DNA from: Aquarana catesbeiana
Lineage: Eukaryota; Chordata; Amphibia; Anura; Ranidae
Assembly (NCBI RefSeq): GCF_042186555.1
Contig: NC_133329.1
Span: 74,478,557 to 74,542,556, forward strand
Length of the DNA stretch: 64,000 nucleotides
Direction: 5' to 3'
The notes beneath the pieces were generated by a model that ran no database searches, was not told the origin of the DNA, and saw only the letters and a program-made list of their open reading frames with translations. Positions 1-10,299 of this stretch are shown one piece after another; positions within the stretch are counted from its first letter, which is position 1, and every line of letters begins with the position of its first letter. The translations under genes were made by a program, and so were the position numbers.

Positions 1-206
1 GGGTCCCTTGTGGACTCCTCTGGACAGCAAGAGTCATCTTGAGAGGGGGTTTAGCTGCAGCCATAGGAGAATCGGTTGAATCTGTGACCACGGGGGAACA
101 ACAAACAGTGGATAGTCAGGTTGCATTTGGTTTGTTACGTTTTGTTCAGTCAATACTTGCTGAACTAAACTTCAGAGGACGGTCATATTATTGTCCTCCT
201 CTTTGT

Positions 207-509
207 TCAAAAACATAGTCTTTTATGGTTTTCTGAATTTAAGCTATGGTTAGCCTCCTCAAGCCATTTCTTTGCCTCTGGAAGGCCTAATTTCTTCTGT
301 TTTCTTATTTTCATGCCGGCATCATTTTTAAGCTTTCTACACAGTATTACACAATAATCCTTATTTAAAAACGCATCAAAATCATACTTTGTTTTCCACA
401 TTTTAAGAAGTGTCACATTCTCTTTGTCTAGACTACACATATACTTAACATCTTCATTCATACCAACAGATTTTCCATGGATCATACCTACTTTGTTTAT
501 CGTGCACAC
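207..509 (-). pseudogene. Short ORF in ERV-like leader, possible gag start, unrecognised
   Basis: A 100-residue open frame begins 1.17 kb downstream of the LTR, where a retroviral gag would begin. It is lysine-rich and contains the stretch LPEAKKWLEEANHSL, with no zinc knuckle or other diagnostic motif. It ends at a stop at 207, and the next 200 bases on the same strand are broken by further stops in that frame. A different minus-strand frame is open from about 110 to the window edge. It may be a decayed gag matrix segment or a chance ORF; I do not recognise a family. Confidence 0.2.
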
Positions 510-662
510 AGAGCTCTTTTTTTGTTAATGTCTTCTCACAATGACACAACACACGCACACAGTATCTTATCACTTGCAATCACTCACAGACTTTCTAGTC
601 ATGATATATCACTTCTAGATTACTGATCTTGTGTATTGCTAAAATGCTGGTGTCTTAGAGAA

Positions 663-781
663 TTACAGAATTACGAGGAGACTGAATTCTCCCGACTGTT
701 CTTTCATCGTTACTTCACTAACTTGTAGAGAGCATTTACAGAACTACGAGGAGACTGAATTCTCCCGACTGTTCTTTCATC
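663..781. repeat. Two-copy tandem repeat, period 73 bp
   Basis: The sequence around GAGGAGACTGAATTCTCCCG is present twice (about 663-708 and 736-781). The two copies are nearly identical over 45 bases and separated by unique sequence. It lies in the leader of the ERV-like element. Confidence 0.8.
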
Positions 782-904
782 CTATCAAAACATTTAATAT
801 TTCAGTCCTTGATCCAAGGGTATTTATGTGCCTGCTCAGGATTAATACAACATATGAGGCTGGCATGAACACTGCAGTCCGCCAAATGTCCTCTGTTTGT
901 TACC

Positions 905-1075
905 TGGAAATCTATCAGGCCACACCCTTGTATCAACGGGGGGTTCTTTATCTGGAAGTATTTTTGATCCAAGGATATTTATATGCCTAGAAATCTATCA
1001 GGCCACACCCTTGTATCAACAGGGGGTTCTTTAGGTTTTGATCTAGGAGTATTTATGTGTTCCCAAGGGATTTTC
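905..1075. repeat. Two-copy tandem repeat, period 83 bp
   Basis: The phrase GAAATCTATCAGGCCACACC followed by CTTGTATCAAC and a G-run occurs at 907 and again at 990. The flanking GATCCAAGGRTATTTAT phrase also recurs (about 808, 965). It belongs to the same leader region as the 73-bp repeat. Confidence 0.8.
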
Positions 1076-1679
1076 TGCAGTTTACAAGGCTGTCTGGATC
1101 TAAGATCCAATCGACAAATTTCCTTTATCTGCACCCGGATATTAGTATGGGACCATACCCCTATATCAAATGACAATTAACCAGAAGAAACAAACAAGAA
1201 CACACAAGAGAGAACACCCGCAGTGCTCGACTGCCGCCAGGTCGCCCTGAGCGCGTCTTCCCAAAACGCCGGCTAGTCACTAGGTCTGCCCATCCAGGAT
1301 GGCCACAGACGGATCTATACGGGGAATACGTGACCACTTATTTCCCCTCAACAAGAGTAAAGCAGATAGGACAGAAACCGATAAACATTCAATCAATCTC
1401 TATATTGTATGTATATATTCAAATCCCTTATTCATCAAATTCCTAATCAAGTCTAACACAAAAGGTTAATAATAAAATAAAAATCTTACCTTGTCCCGAG
1501 AGCGGCCTCTTGTGCTGATCCGGTAAGTCGCTGCCCGGGAGGCACTAGTTCAGCGGACCGGCCTCTTTTTAACGTCTAATTTAAGACGGAGGACTTACAG
1601 TTTTGCCGTACAGTCATCGGTCACTGTTGGCCAGTGCGTCTCGGAGGAAATCAGACTCCCGGCGTTTCTTAGGACCAAG

Positions 1680-2143
1680 TTGTTAGGGAAATAATTCACC
1701 GTCTCAGACCGTCCTCGGGCATCAAGGTAATATTTATTGCATATGCAAGAGAAATGAATAGCATTACATGTTCATGCTGTCATCGTCATTTCTAAGGAAA
1801 ATACTGTGGTACATGTCTTTTTTATAAGCCCTGGACACCCCCCTTTCCTGTCTTAAAACATGCCCAGTCTCATGTATTTTCAACTTTATTCTGGACACAA
1901 CAGGAAAGGTGGAAGTGTCTGTTACAGACTTTATCTTCATCTAACAATGGTTATAGGATACTGACTTGAAAACTCCCCAAGTCAACACAAAAATACAGGA
2001 TATATGCAAAACTGCAGATCTGAGCATTTTATATTACTGAGTCTATATATTGCTGACTCCATATTATCTATAGTTTATTTCTAGGCCATGATAAACAAAA
2101 TGGCGTCTTTCATAACTGACATTTAAAGTATAATTTCTCTAAC
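1680..2143 (-). repeat. LTR-like sequence (5' LTR of minus-strand element)
   Basis: The segment begins TGTTAGGGAAATAAT and ends ATAATTTCTCTAACA, giving TG...CA ends with imperfect inverted termini. On the minus strand there is a TATA-like box (CTTATAAAAAAG, about 1826-1837). An AATAAA signal follows near 1732-1737, about 50 bases before the end of the repeat. These marks fit U3-R-U5 read on the minus strand. Only one LTR is in the window, so the pair cannot be compared. Confidence 0.55.
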
Positions 2144-3104
2144 ACCGTGCTGACCGGTGGGTGTCGCTGTTACCACTGGTCAGTGTTGGAAAGGCAATGT
2201 GTCGAAGTGTACAGATGCTCCTCTGTCTCGGAGACAAGCTCGGTGGAGGTGGTCCTCCGAGTTTCATTCTGGGAAGGGGGTATTTATGGGACAGACGCCA
2301 TGTTCTAGGGTCTTTCTACAGCCACCTGCTGGCCCTCCTGGCCAACAGGTATGCGTTAAGGAGCTACCTCGTGGTCCTCCAATTGGGAGGCCTGCGATGC
2401 TGTGGCGCAGGGGTGGGCCCAGAGGCTTGTCTGGGGCCTACCACCGCGGCCGAGGAATGGTCCTGAGCTGTCGGTCCTGTGTAACGAAGCTGGACGGCCG
2501 GGGAGATCCCAGGGGAGGACCAGTCTTGGAGAGATCACGCAGCGTGCTGGTCTATAGAGGGGCCTGGTGACTCGGACGAAGGACGTATCCAAAAGAAGTA
2601 ACTATACAACATAGTGTTGCCGGTTCGGCTTAAAGGTTCAGGCACTGTGACTGACTTTCATTTCAGAGAAAATCTGATACCTCCTGTGGCAGTGGATCGT
2701 ACAGATTTAACCCCCAAACGAGTCTGTGGCAGAGACTTTTGATTCGTGCTGCGTACTGGCTGCTAGACCGGTGAGAGAGGCCTATCCAGACGAGCAAGGA
2801 GTGTGTCCCACAAGGGGAGCGCATTCCACCTAATTAACTGAATTCTACCGGGACATTTGTCGCTAAGATTCTATAAGAAGATATTTGAGTTTCTCCTGAA
2901 AGTTTCCTTTTCCGCCTCTTTCCTGCTACTTCCTAAAGTTTGTTTGTTCAATAAAGCATTGAAAACGTACTCCAGTGTAGGTGCGTGTGTCGTCCAGAAG
3001 TAAACTCAACGGAACCCCTAGACCCGGTGCCGGTGAAACCAAGGGAAGCAAGGTGAAGGTAACAGACCCGCTTAAACAAGCAGCTCCATCGTGAGTTAGT
3101 GCTA
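2144..3104. other. Unassigned stretch with a polyadenylation signal
   Basis: About 960 bases with moderate GC content and no convincing coding frame; a 137-residue ORF at 2157-2570 has arginine/glycine-rich, low-complexity composition and no recognisable domain. A CAATAAAGC polyadenylation-type signal lies near 2949 on the plus strand. It could be an old LTR or the 3' end of a retroelement, but I see no paired ends. Confidence 0.3.
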
Positions 3105-3227
3105 CATGCGTTATTAAATAAAAGAGATTTACTACATATAAAAAGCATACAGTTTACATTTAATATTGAAAACATAGATACTCAGGGTGCGCCCAAGGGG
3201 TATCTGTAGATTATAGATTGATATGGA

Positions 3228-3268
3228 TCTCTACTAGTTTCGCTGTTTTATACCCCTTCCTCAGGAGA
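3228..3268 (-). ncRNA. Hammerhead-ribozyme-like motif (copy 1)
   Basis: On the minus strand the order is TCTC (stem I), CTGAGGA (core), a weak stem II, GAAA (core), the palindrome ACTAGT overlapping the last A, A at the cleavage position, then GAGA, which pairs with TCTC. Both core boxes and the four-base stem I are intact; only stem II looks decayed (AGGGG opposite CAGC). The layout matches type I hammerheads with a minimal stem III, as reported for Penelope-like elements. Activity is not shown. Confidence 0.6.
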
Positions 3269-3524
3269 ATTAATCTATAAAACAAATAATACAGTAAAAG
3301 AAACATAATAAGTTGATAACAATAATAATGCGATGTCTAGAACATAAGTAGAAAAAGTAGCTTACCCAATGAATAGATTGTCATGTGCAGAAACAAGCCG
3401 CCCAATAAGGTTCCCCCCGCGGCGGACGAGGGGGATTGTGCGTGATCTCTAAATGGAAGGCATAGTATTGGTGGAAATTCTAATGTGTAGGTTGGTTGAA
3501 AGGTAGGAGGAAGATTAAGGCACA

Positions 3525-3835
3525 AGAGGGGGAGGGGGGGGGAAGGACGGAAAGAGAGGAAGGGGGAGGGGGACTAGGGGGGGGAGAAATTGGAAGGGGA
3601 AAGAAGAGAGGGAAAGAAAGAGGAGATGAGCAACCGGAATGAGAGGGGAAAAGAGGGGGGAGCGGGGGACAGGAAAGAAGGGTAAAGAGGATAAAGGGGA
3701 GGAAGAATGTGAGGGAAGAGGGATTGGGGGAGGAGTGATGTGGAAAGGGAGGAGAAGTAAACGGATGGAGGGGTGGGGAGAGAGGGGGGAGAAGGAGGAG
3801 GGGAGGGAAGAGGGGGAGGAAAGGGGTGCCCGAAA
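3525..3835 (+). repeat. Purine-rich low-complexity tract
   Basis: About 300 bases made almost only of G and A (GGGGGA/GGAGGG-type units) inside the left arm of the inverted repeat. The matching pyrimidine tract in the right arm (about 4835-4935) is much shorter, showing unequal growth or loss. Confidence 0.85.
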
Positions 3836-5092
3836 CCCTACATTGGTGGAAGTTTGGACCAGAGGTCGAATCAGAATATAACTCACCAAGGCAATTACAT
3901 CAATGGGTAATTTGGGAGCCATAGCCAGGGAAGATGGAGGCTCCTGGTATTGTAGAGGCAGTATGACTGATTGATCTGGTCTAATACAGCTGAATAAGGA
4001 ATCATGGAGGGTACAGCAGTATATAAGCCCAGCATTGCTAGTGACTGACCAGTGGGGGGGTATGTAAGTCTGTCAATAATAAAGGTATCAGTATAAGTAA
4101 CATCTCATGTTGGTTAGTACATGTAAAGGGATAAAAGATAGCCGTACCCCTGGTGATTCTTGGTAGATAATCAGTCGCGTCCTCCCTGTCCCATACCCCA
4201 CACATCATACTGCCAGTGGAGAGATCCGCAGTGCTCATACACGGACCCGAAGGCCCGTTAAATGAGCTCCCCAACCAGGGGATGTCAATGACGCCGCCGG
4301 CTGGGGGCGTCCAATGTCACCAGGTCAGTTTCCCCACACTGCGCAGATGCGCGATAGCCACGCTACTGCGCCTGTGCATTCGTACCGAGCCCGTGGGCGG
4401 GCAGCCCCGGGCTTGGAAAGAGCAAGAAGGGGGTGGACTCAGGAGAGGACACCCCTACCAGGGGAAACACAAGTCCACCGCTGTGGGAAAGACACAGGCA
4501 TCTGGAGACCGCACAGAACATTCAAGGGATCGCTACATATAAAAAGGAAAAACAGGATACACCAAATTACAACATTAGTACATAGTATAAATACAATTGG
4601 TTAAATTACTGGGAGTGTGGGGAAACTGACCCAGTGCGGGGAAACTGACCTGGTGACGTCGGACGCCGAAAGCGGCGTCATTGACGTCCCCTGATTGGGG
4701 AGCTCATTTAACGGGACTTCGGGTCCGTGTATGAGCACTGCGGATCTTTCCACTGGCGGTATGATGTGTGGGGTATGGGACAGGGCGCGACTGATTGTCT
4801 ACCAAGGATCACCATGGGTGATCACTTCCCAATCCCCCCCCCAGTCCCCCTCTCCCTTCCTCTCTTTCCGTTCTCCCCTCCTCCTCTTCCTTTTCCCCCC
4901 TCTTCCCACTCTTGTGCCTTAATCTCCCTCCTACCTTTCAACCAACCTACACGTAAGAATTTCCACCAATACTATGCCTTCCATTTAGAGATCACGCACA
5001 ATCCCCCTCGTCCGTCGTGGGGGGAACCTTATTGGGCGGATTGTTTCCGCACATGACCATCTATTCATTGGGTAAGCTACTTTTTCTACTTA

Positions 5093-6673
5093 CAGTGGGG
5101 CAAAAAAATATTTAGTCAGCCACCAATTGTGCAAGTTCTCCCACTTAAAAAGATGAGAGAGGCCTGTAATTGTCATCATAGGTATACCTCAACTATGAGA
5201 GACAAAATGTGAAAACAAATCCAGACAATCACATTGTCTGATTTTTGAAAGAATTTATTTGCAAATTATGGTGGAAAATAAGTATTTGGTCACCTACAAA
5301 CAAGTAAGATTTCTGGCTCTCGCAGACCTGCATCTTCTTCTTTAAGAGGCTCCTCTGTCCTCCACTCATTACCTGTATTAATGGCACCTGTTTGAACTTG
5401 TTATCAGTATAAAAGACACCTGTCCACAACCTCAAATAGTCACACTCCAAACTCGAAGCTGTCAAAGGACATCAGAAACAAAATTGTAGACCTGTACCAG
5501 GCTGGGAAGACTGAATCTGCAATAGGCAAGCAGGTTGGTGTGAAGAAATCAACTGTGGGAGTAATAATTAGAAAATGGAAGACATACAAGACCACTGATA
5601 ATCCCCCTCGATCTGGGGCTCCACGCAAGATCTCACCCCATGGGGTCAAAATGATCACAAAAACGGTGAGCAAAAATCCCAGACCCCACGGGGGGACCTA
5701 GTGAATGACCTGCAGAGAGCTGGGACCAACGTAACAAAGGCTACCATCAGTAACGCACTACGCCACCAGGGACTCAGATCGTGCAGTGCCAGACATGTCC
5801 CCCTGCTTAAGCCAGTACATGTCCGGGCCCGTCTGAAGTTTGCTAGAGAGCATTTGGATGATCCAGAAGAGGATTGGGAGAATGTGAAATGGTCAGATGA
5901 AACCAAAGTAGAACTGTTTGGTAGAAACACAACTTTTCGTGTTTTGGAGGAGAGAGAATGCTGAGTTGCAACCAAAGAAGCATGTGAAGCATGGAGGTGG
6001 CAACATCATGCTTTGGGGCTGTTTCTCTGCAAAGGGAACAGGACGACTGATCCGTGTACATAAAACAATGAATGGGGCCATGTATCCTGAGATTTGGAGT
6101 GCAAACCTCCTCCCATCAGCAAGGGCATTGAAGATGAAACGTGGCTGGGTCTTTCAGCATGACAATGATCCCAAACACACCGCCCGGGCAATGAAGGAGT
6201 GGCTTAGTATTAAGCATTTCAAGGTCCTGGAGTGGCCTAACCAGTCTCCAGATCTCAACCCCATAGAAAACCTTTGGAGGGAATTGAAAGTCCGTGTTGC
6301 CCAGCGACAGCCCCAAAACATCACTGCTCTAGAGGAGATCTGCATGGAGGAATGGGCCAACATACCAGCAACAGTGTGTGACAACCTTGTGAAGACTTAC
6401 AGGAAACGTTTGACCTCTGTCATTGCCAACAAAGGATATATAACAAAGTATTGAGATAAACTTTTGATATTGACAAAATACTTATTTTCCACCATAATTT
6501 GCAAATAAATTCTTTCCAAATCAGAATTTATGTGATGTGATTGTCTGGATTTGTTTCCACTTTTTGTCTCTCATAGTTGAGGTATACCTATAATGACAAT
6601 TACAGGCCTCTCTCATCTTTTTAAGTGAGAACTTGCACAATTGGTGGCTGACTAAATATTTTTTGCTCCACTG
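5093..6673 (+). mobile_element. Tc1/mariner transposon with long terminal inverted repeats
   Basis: The 1581-bp element starts CAGTGGGGCAAAAAAATATT and ends with the complement (AATATTTTTTGCTCCACTG). TA lies on both sides (5091-5092 and 6674-6675). The inverted repeats extend about 200 bases and include GAGAGAGGCCTGTAATTGTC near each end. It carries a DD34E transposase pseudogene. The uninterrupted opposite arm of the surrounding inverted repeat shows the empty site. Confidence 0.97.
5464..6454 (+). pseudogene. Tc1-family transposase, frameshifted
   Basis: The reading frame encodes a Tc1 transposase, which cuts and rejoins the element ends in the nucleus. The N-terminal helix-turn-helix part (DIRNKIVDLYQAGKTESAIG) is open from 5464 to stops at 5699-5704. 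Coding resumes in another frame as NDLQRAGTNVTK and shifts again near 5945. The catalytic residues can be seen in SDETK (first D), FQHDNDPKHTA (second D) and SPDLNPIENLW (E), with 34 residues between the second and third, the DD34E spacing of Tc1. Full length would be about 330 residues, usual for the family. Two frameshifts make it non-functional here. Family call is certain; subfamily was not determined. Confidence 0.95.
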
Positions 6674-6750
6674 TATGTTCTAGACGCTGCATTATTATTG
6701 TTGTCAATTTATTATGTTTCTTTCACTGTATTATTTGTTTTATAGATTGC

Positions 6751-6794
6751 TTCTCCTGAGGAAGCGGTAAAAAACCGCAAAACTAGTAAAGATC
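6751..6794 (+). ncRNA. Hammerhead-ribozyme-like motif (copy 2)
   Basis: The order is CTGAGGA, a clear stem II (GCGGT/ACCGC with an A-rich loop), AAAA in place of GAAA, then the palindrome ACTAGT. It is the right-arm counterpart of copy 1. Here stem II is perfect but the GAAA box and stem I (TTCTC opposite AAGAT) are damaged, the reverse of copy 1. Together they point to an ancestor with all elements intact. Confidence 0.55.
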
Positions 6795-6910
6795 CATATC
6801 AATCTACAGATACCCATTGGGCGCACCCTGAGTATCTGTGTTTTCAATATTAAATGTAAACCTAATGCTTTTTATATGTAGTAAATCTCTTTTTTTTAAT
6901 AACGCATATT

Positions 6911-7709
6911 GTTATTTTATCAGTACCGAGTTAGTCCATTAATTCATTGGGCGGGAGCGCTACAGGGTTAGCTTCAGCAACTATCCCCTTGCCCCCACCC
7001 TCTCCTGTTTCTCTATATTCCTGCTTAAGGGGGCAGCAATATTCCCTTTCTGGGACCCTTAAAATTTTCCTTTTGGAGAGAACCCCTCCTACTCCTGTTG
7101 GGTTTACAAACTTTATTTAATGCACTCCATTGCAGATTTGGGGCCCCAACACCAGCTAATGCAGGTATTTACCACTAGCCAGGACACTCTCTCAGGTTGG
7201 GGTACAGGAGGTTTCCTTTGCCCCTTCAACCAGGTTGTTGGGTACTCCCGGTACCAACCGAGTGGTATGTCAGAGGGTGCGCTACCAATTAGTGGGTCAC
7301 TAACACCAGGAATGGAGAAACCCAAAAATCAGGTGCTCCTTCAGGAGTGAGCGCTAATATGACAATGGGCTCCTTTCACAAAAGCATTTTGCTTGCCGTA
7401 TTTAGGTGTTCGGACACATTTTCCCTAAATATTGTGTTGCGATCCTGAAACAATTAATTTACTATACTGTTTTTACCGCAAAACGCTCAAACTGTCAGTT
7501 AATACCACATGAAAAGGGGTTAAAGTCAATTCACAGAAGGAAATAAATAATTAAATGCATGCAGTAATTAATTAGTACTCCAGGCATGCTATATTTAAGG
7601 AATGTAAAAATATAATGGGCAATTTTGAGTAGTCTATACCTTTTTGGATCAGTTCTCTCAACATTAATGCATAGAAACCTAAATATGGAAATCTTTGGGG
7701 TTGATTTAC
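6911..7709. other. Non-coding stretch with a fragment of a terminal-repeat element
   Basis: No convincing gene. About 7363-7500 contains CAATGGGCTCCTTTCACAAA and GCCGTATTTAGGTGTTCGGA, which resemble the ends of the element at 61608-63858. The rest is unrecognised. Confidence 0.4.
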
Positions 7710-7713
7710 TTAA

Positions 7714-8379
7714 AGCGGAGTTCCACACAATTTCCCAAATTAAGCTTATTACCAAGCTGGCATAATATACATAGTCAAATGACAAGATTTTTTTTTTCCT
7801 AAGGGTCACCTTTTTATGCAGTACTAATGTGGCGTTTCCTGTGTCAGCCACCTGCGGGTATCGCCGTCATATCCGGCGGCGAAATTGTCTCCTGGGGCGG
7901 CGCACTGTCTCCTGGGAGCTATGAATCAATCTTCCCAGGAGTCAGTGTTGCTAGCCACCACTAAATATCACGAGATCCCAAAACCAGAAGTGACGCAATG
8001 ACGCCAGCTGGAATGAGATCTGTGTGGTTTTGTTTTTCTTCATTGCCATCACAACGGGGCGGTCACTTCCTACGACGACGCCCGTTGTGATGGAAACATC
8101 GGAAGATTACGGTGCTGCGACGTGTGCATAATGCGCATGCGCGGGAACGGGCGGTGCATGCTGGTAGCTCAGCATCACCGTATCCCGGAAATGGCTGCTT
8201 GTGGGCTTCACATGCCCACAGGCAAGATGACAACTGCTAGTAGCACAGAATATAAGTTTTTACATATGAAAACGGACATCAGGGGGTAATTTTGAAAAAA
8301 CAAGTGAGTGGGACATTAACATTATATAAACTTAGGAATTTTTGAAAAAAAAAATTTGATTGGACGTTGGAACGCCGCT
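7714..8379. mobile_element. Non-autonomous DNA element with TTAA flanks (copy 1 of 4)
   Basis: The ends AGCGGAGTTCC and GGAACGCCGCT are inverted, and TTAA lies on both sides (7710-7713 and 8380-8383). The same type of ends occurs at 21137-21625, 35582-35994 and 37418-37895. TTAA duplication is typical of piggyBac, but no transposase is seen and one copy has TTCA, so the superfamily is uncertain. Confidence 0.6.
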
Positions 8380-8392
8380 TTAAAGTAGAACT

Positions 8393-8836
8393 AAAGGCAA
8401 AAACCCTCCCTTACTGTATCCAAAATGAAAAAAAAAGTGTGCAATTTGCAAGTTGCTCGAGCGCTGAGTAAATGAACTAAAACTTCACTTTTCAAAGAAT
8501 AACCAATCGCATGCAAGGAAAATTTAAAAAAAGCATTTTTGCTTGCACATGATTGGATAATGGAAGTCAGCAGAGCTTCATTTACTCATTTACTAAGCTC
8601 TGGAGTAACTGCACTTGCAAAGTCCTGAGTCTATGGGGCTGATTTACTAAAGGCAAATAGACTGTGCACTTTGCAAAGTGCAGTTACTCCAGAGCTTAGT
8701 AAATTAGGTAAACCTTCAATTTGCAAAGAAAACCCAATCGCGTGCAAGGAAAATTAAGAAAAAAAACAATTTTTGTTTGCACATGATTGGATGATGGAAG
8801 TCAGCAGAGCATCTTCTCATTTACTAAACTCTGGAA
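8393..8836. repeat. Palindromic dispersed repeat, two adjacent copies; second copy split by hAT
   Basis: The phrases GATTTACTAAAGGCAAATAG, GCACTTTGCAAAGTGCAGTT and ATGATTGGATGATGGAAGTC occur here. The earlier partial copy lies at about 8393-8632 and a second copy starts at 8633. The second copy's other end is at 16627-16690 beyond the hAT element, as TTTGCAAAGTGTACAGTCTA and the complement of the opening phrase. It is a MITE-like unit with long inverted ends. Confidence 0.7.
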
Positions 8837-9559
8837 TAGGGATGAGCCGAACACCCCCCGGTTCGGTTCGCACCAGAACCTGTGAACGGACCGAAAATTC
8901 GCACGAACGTTAGAACCCTGTTGACGTCTATGGGACTCGAACGTTCAAAATCAAAAGTGCTAATTCTAAAGGCTAATTTGCATGGTATTGTCCTAAAAAG
9001 GGTTTGGGGACCCGGGTCCTGCCCCAGGGGACAAATATCAATGCAAAAAAAGTTTTAAAAACGGTCGTTTTTTCGGGAGCAGTGATTTTAATGATGCTTA
9101 AAATAAAAAAATTAAAAAAGTGAAATATTCCTTTTAAATATCGTACCTGGGGGGTGTCTATAGTATGCCTGTAAAGTGGCGTGTGTTTCCCGTGCTTAGA
9201 ACAGTCCCTGCACAAAATGAAATTTTTAAAGGAATAGAAGTCATTTAAAACTGCTTGCGGCTTTAATGTAATGTCGGGTCCTGGCAATATGGATGAAAAT
9301 CAGTGAGACAAACGGCATGGGTACCCCCCAGTCCATTACCAGGCCCTTTGGGTCTTGTATGGATATTAAGGGGAACTCCGCACCCAAATTAAAAAAAGGA
9401 AAGGTGTGGGGCCACCAGGAACTATATACTCTGAACAGCAGTATACAGGCGGTGCAAACAAGACAGGGACTGTAGGTTTGTTGTTAAGTAGAATCTGTTT
9501 GTAATTTTGAACTGGTACATTTTTAACGTGTTTAGCTGCAGCCAAAAAATCTATTTTAA

Positions 9560-10262
9560 GCTTTTTGGAAAACATAGGGAAGGGTTATCACCCCTGTGAC
9601 ATTTGTTTTGCTGTCTGTGCACCTCTTCAGAAGATGAAACCTCACTTTTTATCCCAATGACAAATGTTTTTTTAAAATTTGGGGTTTTTAGTGAAACAAG
9701 GATTGGTGATAAAGCATCAGTGGAAAGGAGAAACGGTTTTCCCATATTAACTCTTATGCCGCGTACACACGAGCGGACTTTACGGCGGACTTTGCCCGGC
9801 GGACTTTGCCCGGCGGACTGGATTTCGTCGGACAATTCGATGTGTGTGGGCTCCAGCGGACTTTGTTTTCTCAAAAGTTGGACGGAATTAGATTTGAAAC
9901 TTGTTTAAAATTTATCCGTTGAAATCGAGTCCGGTCGAAAAGTCCGCCGTCTGTATGCTAGTTCGACGGACAAAAAGCCACGCTAGGGCAGCTATTGGCT
10001 ACTGGCTATGAACTTCCTTGTTTTAGTCCGGTCGTACGTCATCACGTACGATTTCGACGGACTTTGGTGGATTGTGTGTAGGCAAGTCCGTTCGTTCACA
10101 AAGTCCGTCGGAAAGTACGTCAAAGTCCGCCGGGCAAAGTCCGCCGTAAAGTCCGCTCGTGTGTACGCGGCATTACAGGAGAGAATTTCCCTTCCTAGGG
10201 GTAGATTTAATCTCACTTCCTGTTGTCTCCTTCCGTTTGCAAGCAGGAGTCATTTGTAAGTT
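9560..10262. repeat. Dispersed frog-type repeat (copy a), split by Harbinger MITE
   Basis: The phrases TTTTGCTGTCTGTGCACCTC before the MITE and CACTTCCTGTTGTCTCCTTC after it resemble 35170-35480 and 38625-38815, which share TTTGC-TCTGTGT and AGAGATGCAAT-type segments. The similarity is loose and old. Confidence 0.4.
9757..10172. mobile_element. PIF/Harbinger MITE, TTA-flanked
   Basis: The ends TGCCGCGTACACACGAGCGG and its complement CCGCTCGTGTGTACGCGGCA are perfect inverted repeats. TTA lies on both sides (9754-9756 and 10173-10175). The inner sequence GCAGCTATTGGCTACTGGCT is shared with the MITE at 61674-62110. It has no coding capacity. Confidence 0.92.
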
Positions 10263-10299
10263 GCATGTTTGAAAGTAGGGGCCTGCCCTATATACTCTG

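Larger units (their letters stand above)
1..1679 (-). mobile_element. Endogenous retrovirus-like internal region (leader and start of coding part, truncated by window edge)
   Basis: This stretch lies downstream, on the minus strand, of the LTR-like sequence at 1680-2143. Directly after the LTR the minus strand reads ACTTGGTCCTAAGAAACGCC, which is positioned like a primer binding site, although I cannot name the tRNA. A strong splice-donor consensus (AAGGTAAG) lies on the minus strand near 1488-1495. The leader of about 1.1 kb contains two sets of tandem repeats. No long gag, pol or env frame is visible before the window ends. The assignment is inferred from LTR structure and position, not from protein similarity. 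Confidence 0.4.
3105..4345 (-). repeat. Left arm of a long inverted repeat
   Basis: Read on the minus strand this arm matches 4606-6910 once the Tc1 insertion is removed. Landmarks shared by both arms include the phrases around CATATCAATCTA, CTGAGGAAG, GGCATAGTATTGGTGGAA (and its complement) and GTGTATGAGCACTGCGGATC. The left arm has an extra purine-rich block (about 3525-3835) and about 300 bases (3890-4190) that the right arm lacks. The two copies have diverged from each other, so this is an old arrangement. Confidence 0.85.
4606..6910 (+). repeat. Right arm of the long inverted repeat (split by a Tc1 element)
   Basis: This is the plus-strand copy of the repeat seen in reverse at 3105-4345. 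It is interrupted at 5093-6673 by a Tc1 element inserted at TA. Removing the element rejoins TTTTTCTACT with TATGTTCTAG, which matches the uninterrupted left arm near 3330-3350. A spacer of about 260 bases separates the arms. Confidence 0.85.

Noticed and set aside
2157..2570. 137-codon plus-strand ORF as a gene
   Set aside because: The overlapping ORFs on both strands have similar lengths, the composition is arginine/glycine/proline rich, and no motif is recognisable.
9612..9650. Minus-strand CTGAAGA near 9627 as a hammerhead core
   Set aside because: No GAAA box or stem II at the required distance; the sequence belongs to a dispersed frog repeat.
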